Source: Candidatus Manganitrophaceae bacterium
GTDB lineage: Bacteria > Nitrospirota > Nitrospiria > SBBL01 > JAADHI01
DNA: 54,082 nt
NCBI GenBank assembly: GCA_013151935.1
Contig: JAADHI010000023.1
Location: forward strand, 1-54,082
Direction of reading: 5' to 3'
Both the position numbers and the translations under genes were made by a program. Under the pieces are notes generated by a model. The model had not been told where the DNA came from. It ran no database searches and worked only from the letters and a program-made list of their open reading frames with translations. Positions 9,288-16,993 of this stretch are shown piece by piece. Within the stretch, counting starts at the first letter, position 1; every line of letters begins with the position of its first letter.

Positions 9288-9946
9288 GCGACCAATGCTC
9301 CACATAAACGTGAGATCTGCCTTAGAACTAAGATAAGCCGAACTTAAGTTTAAACACAAAAAACATGGGGACGACATAGTAATTATACCCGAAAACATGC
9401 AATACGTATAGATTTTAGGTGCGATGTAGGACCTAACTCATATTTTGTTGTTAGGCATGAAGATTTTTAAAAAATAAAAACAAGGTTCAGAATACTGCTA
9501 CTGTTATTTTTTTCCAAGTTATTCTTATTTTTTCTTACGAATTTCACATCTTTATTCTACGCCTTCTTCGCCCTAAAAACACGGCACTCATTTTGACTTT
9601 AAAATGGAGATATGCTAGTGTCGCGACCAGAAAGCCTAGGTTTTTCATAGGCTTTATAGGCTGCCCCTTCAAAACGAGACCAATCTTTGGCACAGGGTGG
9701 CTAAGATCAATTTAAAGTGACTCCAGGAAGCGCGATTCAAGTCATACATTGTTTTTTCATAACAAGGGGTTCCAGTTTCTAGGTTCCAAATTCTAAAGGT
9801 AGTGAGCTTTGCCTACTGTTTCTGTTTCGAATATTAAAGAAAACAACCCCCGAAAAATACAAGTCGGACCATGCCCGCGCTCATCCCAGACTCATGACGA
9901 ACTTTCACACTGAATTTAACGCGTATCAACGCGTAAGGGATTTGAG
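9288..9946. other. 660-base intergenic region, hairpin-rich, no coding gene seen
   Basis: This lies between the divergent lipoprotein and kinase genes. The lipoprotein-proximal third is AT-rich. From about 9593 there is a weak promoter-like pair (TTGACT 9593-9598, TAGTGT 9616-9621, 17-base spacer), then a perfect 8-bp hairpin (9631-9638 with 9648-9655) and several smaller hairpins up to about 9820. The kinase promoter follows at 9809-9837. No open frame with a plausible start is seen. A small structured RNA is possible but not established. Confidence 0.5.
9809..9837 (+). promoter_or_regulatory. Sigma-70-type promoter of the kinase-like gene
   Basis: TTGCCT (9809-9814), exactly 17 bases, TATTAA (9832-9837). 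The predicted leader is about 100 bases and carries a direct repeat AACGCGT-ATC-AACGCGT shortly before the AAGGGA ribosome binding site. Confidence 0.5.
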
Positions 9947-12733
9947 ATGTCCGATGAACTCCCGCAAGGGTCACTCCCCCAAGAGTCTGTGTCCGAAGAC
10001 ACCGAAAAAAATCACACAGAAACACTTGATGAAGCCTCTTCAGCACTCTATGACAAACTAGATCCGGTACTGGCACTTTTTTCAGACTTACCGGAGCGCA
10101 CACTTCATTCTGATCGCATCCTTGAGCAGCTACTAAGCAAGATCAGAACCGTCATGCAGCCGGATCTGATGCTTTTTTTTAAATGGGAAGAAGCAGATCA
10201 GGAATGGGCCTTGTTTTTTCAGCACGGCTTGCCAGAGCACTTCATCAAAAAGGGAAAACTCTCCCGTGCATGGCAGTCCCTCCCCACAATCATTCGCCAC
10301 GAAGCATCTCCTGTTTATTCCGACGACATTTCAAAGGACCGTCGTTTCATCGGCCAGGTGATCCGCAGCATGGGTGTAAAAAGCTTCTCTGGTCACTCAC
10401 TCTATACGGCATCTCAGCTCTTAGGCTCGATTTCAATCGGATTTTTTGATGCAGAGGCCTTGAAAAAAAGCGATCAAAATGCTTTTGACATGGTGGCAAG
10501 ACTGCTCCTGCCTTTTCTGTTAACGCCAGAAAACCCAGGCATCCCGACCACGATCACCACCGCAACACCAACACCAACACCAACACCAAAGACAAAGACA
10601 AAAACAGCGCCAAACCCTGCACAAACAACGGCGCCCTCGCAAGAAGGCATGACACTCCACTTGAAACTTGATCTCGCCGGGCGGATTCAGGACTGCAACG
10701 ACGCGTTTTTAGAACACTTCGCTTCAAGGTCAGAAGATTTAAAAAACAGAGCGCTTTCAAGGCTTTTGACCAAAAAATCAAATTCGATCTACGCCGCTAC
10801 AGTAAAAAAATTAAAAACCAGCGAATCGGGAACCGCCTCCATTACACTGGAACTCCTCAAAAAGGGCGGGCCTCGAAGACTGCTTTCCGTCGAACTGAAA
10901 TTAGAAAAACCAGAAAATGGCTCCAAAACCATCCTATTTAAGGCCCGAGACATTACAAAAATAGAACCCTTAGAAACCGAGCTGGCCTATAAAAATAGCA
11001 TGCAAACGATTTGGACAACGCTGTCTTCAGGGTTACAAGAACTGGCAAAAAAAATGATAGAGAATACGTCCTCTCACAACATCAAACACGATGTGGACGA
11101 AGACCAGATCTTAGGGGAAGCCTTGAAAAAGGCCTTTGTGCAACTCGGCTTTGAAGGAGGCTGCTTACTCCGTCTGCAACCTCGCGGAAAAAAACTTGTG
11201 CTTGTCGCGGAAAAGGGACTCTCAGAAGCTCAGTTGGCCCAAATTAAAAAACACGGTATCGGCGCAAAAGAACACCTGCTCTGGAAAACAATTGATAAGG
11301 GAGGAGTCACACTTCTAACAGCCAAAACCCAAAAATCGCACCTCAAAAAACGCCTCTTCGGCGAAGAGACCCTGGTCTCCTTTATGGGCCTTGCCATCGA
11401 ATGCGATGCACACCCTTGGGGCGCACTTGTGTTTTTTAGCCGTACAACACTTTTTGCCGAAACCCATAGCCATGCCTTAAGCCTTTTTGGCAAAGACCTG
11501 GGGCGTGCTGTCGAGCAGATCCAAGCTTTTCATGGCTTGCAAAAACGTATTGCCACACTTGAAATTCTAAATGAGACCGGACAATCCGTCACAAAAAGTC
11601 TACATCTCCCACAACTGCTAAGCTCTGTTACAAACACAATGAAAAATCTAATTGATGCCAGTCACTGTTACATCTTCTTAGAAGACGGACGACGACATCT
11701 TTATTACGGTGCAGGTAGCTCAGATCAGGGCAACGAAGCCATCCGTAAATTTGAAATTAAGATGAACGAAAATCACTTGGTTCCACTCGCGGCCCGAGAA
11801 CGCCATCCCTTTGTCGTTGAAAATGCCTCTCAAGATTCACGCGTGGGCAAAAAATGGGTCAAAACCCTCAAGTCCCGTTCACTTTTTACCGTCCCTTTAA
11901 TCAATAAAGACCGTGTCGTGGGGGTGCTCTTACTGGATGAAACCCGTTATTTCAGAAAATTCACCACGGAAGAAGTCGAACGAACCGCAGAAATGGCCGG
12001 ACAAATTGCGATTGGCATCGAAAATGCCATCATTCACCACTCCGTCAGCCAGCACCGCGAAAGACTGCAAACCCTTTCATCAGCCATCGTCAATGTCCAG
12101 GAAGAAGAACGACGACGCATTGCAAAAAAACTGCGCAATGATTCAAGCGCCGCGCTTACAAAAATACAGGAGGACCTCACTTGGCTAAATGCCAATCTTG
12201 CAGATCCTACACCTGAAATGAAACGACACTTAGAGCGTGCGAAATCCGAAACGAACAAAACGCTGGAGACCTTAAAAGGCCTTTCGGCAGAATTGAGACC
12301 TGCAATTCTGGATGACTCGGGTTTAATCGCAACGGTAAAATGGGTGGTCAAGGATTTTGAAGCACAAACCAAAACAAAAGTACATTTACAAATTACGGGC
12401 ACCATCAAAAGAATGCCGGCTCGAATTGAGATCCTTTTGTTTCGCGTTATTCAAGAATCCCTCGCCAATGTCGCAAGCCACGCCAAAGCAGAATCCGCCA
12501 TTGTTTCACTTGAAAAACGTGATCCCCACATTCACCTTTATATCACGGATGATGGGAAAGGCTTCGACGTTAAACGCTATTTTTCTTCCCCTCAAATGAT
12601 GCGAAAAGAAATCGGCATTTTAGGGATGAAAGAACGTGTGGAGCTTGCAGGAGGCACTTTCTATATTGACTCCCATCCCGGACAAGGCACACGGATTTCG
12701 GTTCGGGTGCCCCTTGTCCGACGCAATCCTTAG
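9947..12733 (+). CDS. Multi-GAF/PAS HisKA_3-type histidine-kinase-like protein lacking the phospho-acceptor His
   Basis: A 928-aa soluble protein with no membrane segment. Domains in order: GAF-like about 45-190; a low-complexity Thr-Pro/Lys-Thr linker about 200-228; PAS about 225-340; GAF about 365-525; GAF about 545-695; a HisKA_3-type dimerisation helix about 705-775; HATPase_c about 800-925. The ATPase part has an N-box (QESLANVASHA), G1 (DDGKGFD) and G2 (GILGMKERVELAGG), as in NarX/DegS-type kinases. The helix keeps EEERRRIAKKL, but where the family has Leu-His-Asp it reads Leu-Arg730-Asn-Asp; codon CGC (12134-12136) is one base from CAC. Autophosphorylation at the usual site is therefore not expected. 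It may act as a heterodimer partner, a phosphatase or a pseudokinase sensor. No response regulator is adjacent. Confidence 0.88.
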   Translation: MSDELPQGSLPQESVSEDTEKNHTETLDEASSALYDKLDPVLALFSDLPERTLHSDRILEQLLSKIRTVMQPDLMLFFKWEEADQEWALFFQHGLPEHFIKKGKLSRAWQSLPTIIRHEASPVYSDDISKDRRFIGQVIRSMGVKSFSGHSLYTASQLLGSISIGFFDAEALKKSDQNAFDMVARLLLPFLLTPENPGIPTTITTATPTPTPTPKTKTKTAPNPAQTTAPSQEGMTLHLKLDLAGRIQDCNDAFLEHFASRSEDLKNRALSRLLTKKSNSIYAATVKKLKTSESGTASITLELLKKGGPRRLLSVELKLEKPENGSKTILFKARDITKIEPLETELAYKNSMQTIWTTLSSGLQELAKKMIENTSSHNIKHDVDEDQILGEALKKAFVQLGFEGGCLLRLQPRGKKLVLVAEKGLSEAQLAQIKKHGIGAKEHLLWKTIDKGGVTLLTAKTQKSHLKKRLFGEETLVSFMGLAIECDAHPWGALVFFSRTTLFAETHSHALSLFGKDLGRAVEQIQAFHGLQKRIATLEILNETGQSVTKSLHLPQLLSSVTNTMKNLIDASHCYIFLEDGRRHLYYGAGSSDQGNEAIRKFEIKMNENHLVPLAARERHPFVVENASQDSRVGKKWVKTLKSRSLFTVPLINKDRVVGVLLLDETRYFRKFTTEEVERTAEMAGQIAIGIENAIIHHSVSQHRERLQTLSSAIVNVQEEERRRIAKKLRNDSSAALTKIQEDLTWLNANLADPTPEMKRHLERAKSETNKTLETLKGLSAELRPAILDDSGLIATVKWVVKDFEAQTKTKVHLQITGTIKRMPARIEILLFRVIQESLANVASHAKAESAIVSLEKRDPHIHLYITDDGKGFDVKRYFSSPQMMRKEIGILGMKERVELAGGTFYIDSHPGQGTRISVRVPLVRRNP
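10564..10599 (+). repeat. Hexanucleotide tandem repeat (AACACC)4-(AAAGAC)2
   Basis: Four perfect AACACC units (10564-10587) run into two AAAGAC units (10588-10599) inside the kinase-like gene, encoding the Thr-Pro/Lys-Thr linker between the first GAF and the PAS domain. Copy-number change would stay in frame. Confidence 0.85.
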
Positions 12734-12745
12734 TCTATAGCTCAC

Positions 12746-12854
12746 CCGCCGATTCATCCACAATCCTGCGTTGCACACCGATTTCGCTCCCTCGGCGTAC
12801 AGGGAGTACGCCTCGCGCGAGAAATTGTTGCGCGCCTTGTCTTGCGGATGACTT
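12746..12854 (-). repeat. Dispersed repeat family, copy 1 (minus orientation)
   Basis: Its reverse complement aligns along its length (109 versus 107 bases) with 12920-13026, sharing AAGTC-x-TC-x-G-x-AAGACAAG, GAGGC-x-TACTC-x-x-TGTACGC, AACGCAG and AATCGG; I judge about two thirds of positions identical. It contains a perfect internal palindrome, GGCGTAC-x5-GTACGCC. With copy 2 it forms an inverted pair filling the gap between the convergent kinase-like gene and prfB, where it may act as a bidirectional transcription stop. Confidence 0.7.
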
Positions 12855-12919
12855 GACGGGTTCTTTCGTTGCACAATCAAAAACTTAGGGAACTGATAAG
12901 GTTTCGGGATGAAACGGGC

Positions 12920-13026
12920 AAGTCGTCTGAAAGACAAGACTAGAGGTCACAGTGCGAGCGAGGCCTACTCATTGTACGCTGAGGAGGACTTTGACCGATA
13001 ACGCAGTATTTCGGGCGAATCGGCCG
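12920..13026 (+). repeat. Dispersed repeat family, copy 2 (plus orientation)
   Basis: Inverted partner of 12746-12854 (see that entry), with 65 bases between the copies. Its right end abuts the prfB stop codon (13029-13031). The right half (from TGTACG at 12973) also matches 44193-44254 downstream of rho. Confidence 0.7.
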
Positions 13027-13028
13027 TT

Positions 13029-14127
13029 TTAAGATTTTGGGCGTTTTAGGTAGCCTTCGACGAATCCATCAATATCGCCATCCATGACGGCGGAGACATT
13101 ACCGACTTCAATGTTTGTGCGGTGGTCTTTTACCATCTGATAAGGCTGAAAAACGTAGGAGCGGATCTGGCTACCCCAGCCGATTTCCTTTTTTTCGCCC
13201 GTTATTTTAGCCATCGCCGCTTCTTTCTCCTCCTGCTGTTTTTCATAAAGCCTGGATTTGAGAACACGCATGGCAATCAATTTATTTTGACGCTGTGAAC
13301 GCTCATTCTGACATTGGGTGACAAAACCCGAAGGCAGATGGGTGATGCGAATCGCCGATGAGGTTTTATTCACATGCTGTCCACCTGCACCGCTCGCCCG
13401 ATAGGTGTCTATGCGGATTTCTTTTTCATCGATTTCAATATCAACATCGTCCTCTATCTCTGGAGAGACAAAAACAGAAGCAAAAGAGGTATGGCGACGT
13501 TTGGCGGCATCAAAGGGGGAAATCCGAACCAGACGATGCACTCCGGCTTCCACGCGTAAATAGCCATAGGCATAAGGCCCCTTTACCAAGAAAGTCACGC
13601 TTTTTATGCCAGCTTCATCTCCCGCCTGGAGATCAAGGGTTTCAATCTCAAAGGCCCTTCGCTCAAACCAACGATTGTACATCCGCATCAGCATCTGCGC
13701 CCAATCTTGAGACTCCGTCCCCCCCGCACCGGGATGAATGGTCAGAATCGCATTGTTAAAATCTTTTTCGCCCTTAAAAAGGGTTTCGATGGTCAGCGCA
13801 TCAAGCTTCCCTTTCAAAGCCGTAATGAGCACCTCAATCTCTTCTTCAAGGGATGCATCTTCTTCCTCTCGGCTCAAGGTGATGAGCAGTTCGGCTTCTT
13901 CGAGATCTTGATCGATGTCATCCCAGCGTTTGAGGCTTTTTTCGAGACGGGTCTTCAGGGTCAAGATTTCCTGGGCCTTGGCCGGATCATCCCAAAAATC
14001 CTGGACCAGACTCGCTTCAGTCAGTTTATCGACTTCTGCAATGCTTGAAGCGAGGTCAAAGATGCCTCCGTAATTGTTCACTTTCGATTTGGATGGCTTT
14101 TAATCTCTCCTCGAATTCAAACAGCAT
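13029..14127 (-). CDS. prfB: Peptide chain release factor 2, with programmed +1 frameshift
   Basis: RF2 reads UAA and UGA and releases the finished peptide. The visible motifs are SPF (stop-codon recognition, RISPFDAAK) and GGQ (GAGGQHVNKTSS). The gene is in two frames: ATG at 14127-14125, 23 codons ending in CTT (14061-14059), then an in-frame TGA (14058-14056). Dropping one base continues in +1 frame from GAC (14057-14055) to the TAA at 13031-13029. The site reads CGG AGG CAT CTT TGA C, with an internal Shine-Dalgarno-like GGAGG three bases before CTT, the classical RF2 autoregulatory frameshift. The joined product is 23 + 342 = 365 aa, the E. coli RF2 length. The gene overlaps the end of lnt by 11 bases; AGGAG lies 8 bases before the ATG. 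Confidence 0.96.
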
Positions 14128-15697
14128 TTTTTGTTCTCCTCTTCATAAATGCGATACACAAAAAATAGAGGGCGATGATAACACAGAAAGCAGCAAAAAA
14201 ATCACCAAAGCGCGTGTAGAGTGTTGTCTCTCCGCGCAAGTCTAAAGTGGCGCTCGCACTCTCCTCATTAAAAAGCGTTGTCTTGGAAATCACCCGACCA
14301 CGTGCATCCACAAAACCCGAAATGCCAGTATTGGCCGCACGTGCAAAAGAGATACGATTTTCGATTGCCCGAAAAACCATCATTGAAAAATGTTGATCCG
14401 GTGCAGAAGTATCGCCAAACCAGGCATCATTTGTAATCGTGGTCATCAAGGTTGCACCATTTTGCACAAAACGGCGCACAAGTTCTGGAAAAATAAGCTC
14501 GAAACAAATGGCCGTGCCGAGACGTGCCTGGCCGACTTCAAAAATGACAGCCTTGTCGCCAGGACTAAAATCAGCCAAACCCTGAACCAATTTTTTGATA
14601 AAAAAAAGCAATTCTGGAAAAGGCACATATTCACCAAATGGCACAAGGTGCATCTTGTCATATTTCACCACATGCTCCGAATCGGGAGTAATGAGATAAG
14701 CACTGTTGCGTAAAGAGATCTTTCCTTCAGATGCCACTCCCATGCTCGGCGCACCAAACAAGAGAGGAACGTCCATATTCTTTGAAAAACCTCGAAGTCC
14801 CTTTTCATACACCGCTTCCGTTCCAAAAATAAAAGGCAGGCTGGACTCAGGCCAGAGCACCAGCTCTGGCTTCTTTCCGCTGTCCTTGAAAACCGTCTCA
14901 GAGAGACGCAGATAAACTTCAAGCGTCTCTCTTTGAAAACTGCGATCCCACTTTTTGTCTTGTGCGATATTCCCTTGAATGACCGCAAGGCTGATCTGTT
15001 TTTTTGTTTCAAGAGATTCAGAAAGTCGAAAGGTGCCATAAAAAAAACTCATACAAAAAACAAGACTCGCCAAAACAAGAGGCTGCCAATCAAAACCATC
15101 CGAATGACTCCCTTCATGAAAAAGACCGCGAAGACTACAATAAAGTGCGCGATTACAAAACATCATCACAAAACCGACGACGTAAATACTTCCAAAATCA
15201 GCAATTTGAATCATCGACAAAAATTCTGTTTGAGAGTAGGCCAAACTTGCCCAAGGAAATCCCGTCAAAAAATGCCCCTTGACCCACTCCAAAACAACCC
15301 AAAATACAGGGGCAACGAGAAGTCCAGACCTTCCTTGTTCATCGGTGACATATTTTAAAAGTGCGCTAAACAGACCAACGTAAAGACCAAGATAAGAAAT
15401 CAGTAAGAATGAAACAAAAACACTGAAAAACCAAGGAAGTCCCCCATTCCAGAGGGTCGGCGTAATCCAATAGAGGGTTCCCCCAAAATAGACAAGTCCT
15501 GTGAGCCATCCGCTCAAAAAAGCCTTTTTTGGGTTTTGCTTGGCAATTGAAAAAAAGAGAGGCAGAAACGCAATCCACGCCAAGGGGTAAAATCCGGGAC
15601 GCGGAAAACTTAAGGACAGCAAGCCTCCCGATAAAAGCGGAAGCCAATATTGGGAAAATCGCTTGTGGCTGAGGGCAATCACGATTTCAAGGCTCAC
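14117..15697 (-). CDS. lnt: Apolipoprotein N-acyltransferase
   Basis: A 526-aa inner-membrane enzyme that adds the third acyl chain to lipoproteins. The N-terminal ~220 residues are multi-pass hydrophobic helices (LSFPRPGFYPLAWIAFLPLF, a typical Lnt start), followed by a nitrilase-fold domain. The catalytic Glu (LVLWPESSLPF), Lys (YDKMHLVPFGEYVPF) and Cys (TAICFELIFPE) are all visible. A TGA lies just upstream in frame, so the GTG at 15697 is the first possible start; a second GTG at 15682 is possible. The GTG and an upstream GAAGG lie in opposite arms of a hairpin (15695-15717). It is downstream of the DUF3105 gene and overlaps prfB by 11 bases, suggesting one operon. Confidence 0.95.
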   Translation of the reverse strand: MSLEIVIALSHKRFSQYWLPLLSGGLLSLSFPRPGFYPLAWIAFLPLFFSIAKQNPKKAFLSGWLTGLVYFGGTLYWITPTLWNGGLPWFFSVFVSFLLISYLGLYVGLFSALLKYVTDEQGRSGLLVAPVFWVVLEWVKGHFLTGFPWASLAYSQTEFLSMIQIADFGSIYVVGFVMMFCNRALYCSLRGLFHEGSHSDGFDWQPLVLASLVFCMSFFYGTFRLSESLETKKQISLAVIQGNIAQDKKWDRSFQRETLEVYLRLSETVFKDSGKKPELVLWPESSLPFIFGTEAVYEKGLRGFSKNMDVPLLFGAPSMGVASEGKISLRNSAYLITPDSEHVVKYDKMHLVPFGEYVPFPELLFFIKKLVQGLADFSPGDKAVIFEVGQARLGTAICFELIFPELVRRFVQNGATLMTTITNDAWFGDTSAPDQHFSMMVFRAIENRISFARAANTGISGFVDARGRVISKTTLFNEESASATLDLRGETTLYTRFGDFFAAFCVIIALYFLCIAFMKRRTKNAV

Positions 15698-15717
15698 CGA
15701 GGGTCAAGCCTTCGGTG
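15695..15717 (-). promoter_or_regulatory. Hairpin masking the lnt start and SD-like sequence
   Basis: In the mRNA sense, CACCGAAGG pairs with CCCTCGGTG across the 5-base loop CTTGA: eight pairs with one mismatch. The 5' arm carries GAAGG and the 3' arm ends in the GTG start codon. No U-run follows, so it does not look like an intrinsic terminator. A translational effect is inferred. Confidence 0.45.
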
Positions 15718-15729
15718 AAAGGAGCGGGC

Positions 15730-16293
15730 TTATCTGGGGTGGTGATCAATCCCGACATAGGCTTCAATAAATTTACGAATGCGACCTTCATCAAATTCGT
15801 CAAACTTGTCTATTTTCCCCCAAGCCGTCAAAGCAATTTTATTGCCGATGTTTTTATAGGGGCCCACGATGATATGCTGATATTTACTTCGTCCACCTGA
15901 TTCTTTTTCTTCGGCTTTCGCTTTTTTATAATAACTGCGCACAAGTGACTCTAATTGTTTCATCAAGTCCTTACAGCCACTGCAATCGTACTGAATCATC
16001 ACACCGCCATCTTCAAGATTATGGACCTGAAGTTCATCCGGCACCTGCTGGCGATAAACGCCCCACTGCGCAACATTATGTGTGTGCGGCCCAGAGGTCG
16101 GAGGCACTGAGTTGTAAGGTGCATGAGGTGCTCTCAAAGAAGAAATATGCTGGTTTCCCAGGGTGGGTACACTCTGACCCGGCCCTTCTTCAGAGGCAGC
16201 TTCCTTCTCCTCGGCGTAAAGCACTGGGGCAGGGGCAAGGGAAAGAAAAAAAGATAAAAAAACAAGAAATAAGACCAGGATAAACGACTTCAT
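15730..16293 (-). CDS. DUF3105-family secreted protein
   Basis: A 187-aa protein with a signal peptide (about residues 1-27, cut near VLYAEE) and the DUF3105 hallmark YNSVPPTSGPHTHNVAQWGVY at about residues 60-80. That motif is rich in His, and a CSGC motif lies at about 104-107; together they could form a metal or redox site, but the family has no established function that I know. A GG-rich ribosome binding site precedes the ATG. It lies 32 bases upstream of lnt on the same strand. Confidence 0.8.
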   Translation of the reverse strand: MKSFILVLFLVFLSFFLSLAPAPVLYAEEKEAASEEGPGQSVPTLGNQHISSLRAPHAPYNSVPPTSGPHTHNVAQWGVYRQQVPDELQVHNLEDGGVMIQYDCSGCKDLMKQLESLVRSYYKKAKAEEKESGGRSKYQHIIVGPYKNIGNKIALTAWGKIDKFDEFDEGRIRKFIEAYVGIDHHPR

Positions 16294-16429
16294 ACCTTGA
16301 TGACCCCTCTTTAAAAAACTTAAACCGACAATTAAATTTGGGGTGGATATTATCAGGTTATTGATGTAATTGATAGATCTTCAAATGCTCAAAGACACAA
16401 AAAAAACTATGGTAATATATAACGAAGTC

Positions 16430-16458
16430 TTGCAGAAGATTTCTTGGTGTGGTACAAA
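16430..16458 (+). promoter_or_regulatory. Sigma-70-type promoter just upstream of the tlpA-like gene
   Basis: TTGCAG (16430-16435), 17-base spacer, TACAAA (16453-16458). The predicted transcription start near 16465 leaves only about 8 bases before the ATG at 16473, with no Shine-Dalgarno sequence. Confidence 0.45.
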
Positions 16459-16472
16459 ACGGGCCATCTGAA

Positions 16473-16982
16473 ATGAAAAAATTCGTACACTTCATATTGG
16501 GGCTTGCGCTCTCGCTCTCTCTTGCAACGAACACAGTGCTTGCTGCAGACGCTAAGGATGATCGCCCCTCAGTTCCCAACTTTAGCCTCAGCACTGCGGA
16601 CGGACAACATTTTACGCAAGATGAAATGCTCGGGAAAACCACCTTGGTCATTTTTTGGGCCTCTTGGTGTGGCACCTGCCATCAGGAACTGCCCAAGGTC
16701 CGCGCGCTTCAGGAAAAATGGAAAGACAAAGCCTTTCAGGTCATCGCCATCGGCTTTAGAGATACCGAACAAAATATCAGCCATTACGTCAAAAAAAACC
16801 CTGACGTGTTCTCTTTTCCGGTCTTTTACGATAAAGATGACACCGTCTCCGCACAATTTGGCGCAATGGCCACACCGACACTTTTTCTTTTCGACAAAGA
16901 AGCGAAACTCGTTCTCCCTTACCGAGGCGGTGGACTGCTTGAACACCCTCAGTTTCAAAAAATCCTCGCAGAACTGCTTTAG
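16473..16982 (+). CDS. TlpA/ResA-like thiol-disulfide oxidoreductase
   Basis: A 169-aa exported thioredoxin-fold protein. The signal peptide covers about residues 1-25 (MKKFVHFILGLALSLSL...VLA). The active site is WASWCGTCHQE, with the CxxC of the TlpA/ResA group, and the cis-Pro segment is MATPTLFLFD. Such proteins reduce disulfides in the periplasm, often for cytochrome c maturation, but no ccm or cytochrome gene is nearby. I chose the ATG at 16473, which opens the signal peptide, over an in-frame GTG at 16449 that would sit on the predicted -10 element. The stop TAG overlaps the ribosome binding site of rnd, suggesting coupling. Confidence 0.85.
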   Translation: MKKFVHFILGLALSLSLATNTVLAADAKDDRPSVPNFSLSTADGQHFTQDEMLGKTTLVIFWASWCGTCHQELPKVRALQEKWKDKAFQVIAIGFRDTEQNISHYVKKNPDVFSFPVFYDKDDTVSAQFGAMATPTLFLFDKEAKLVLPYRGGGLLEHPQFQKILAELL

Positions 16983-16993
16983 GGAGATACGCC

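Noticed and set aside
9288-9398. 37-codon extension of the lipoprotein start
   Set aside because: It would put a non-signal sequence before a clear lipoprotein signal peptide that has its own GGAG.
9692-9710. Sigma-54-like promoter TGGCAC...GGC in the intergenic region
   Set aside because: The spacing between the GG and GC elements is 9, not 10, and the -12 block is wrong.
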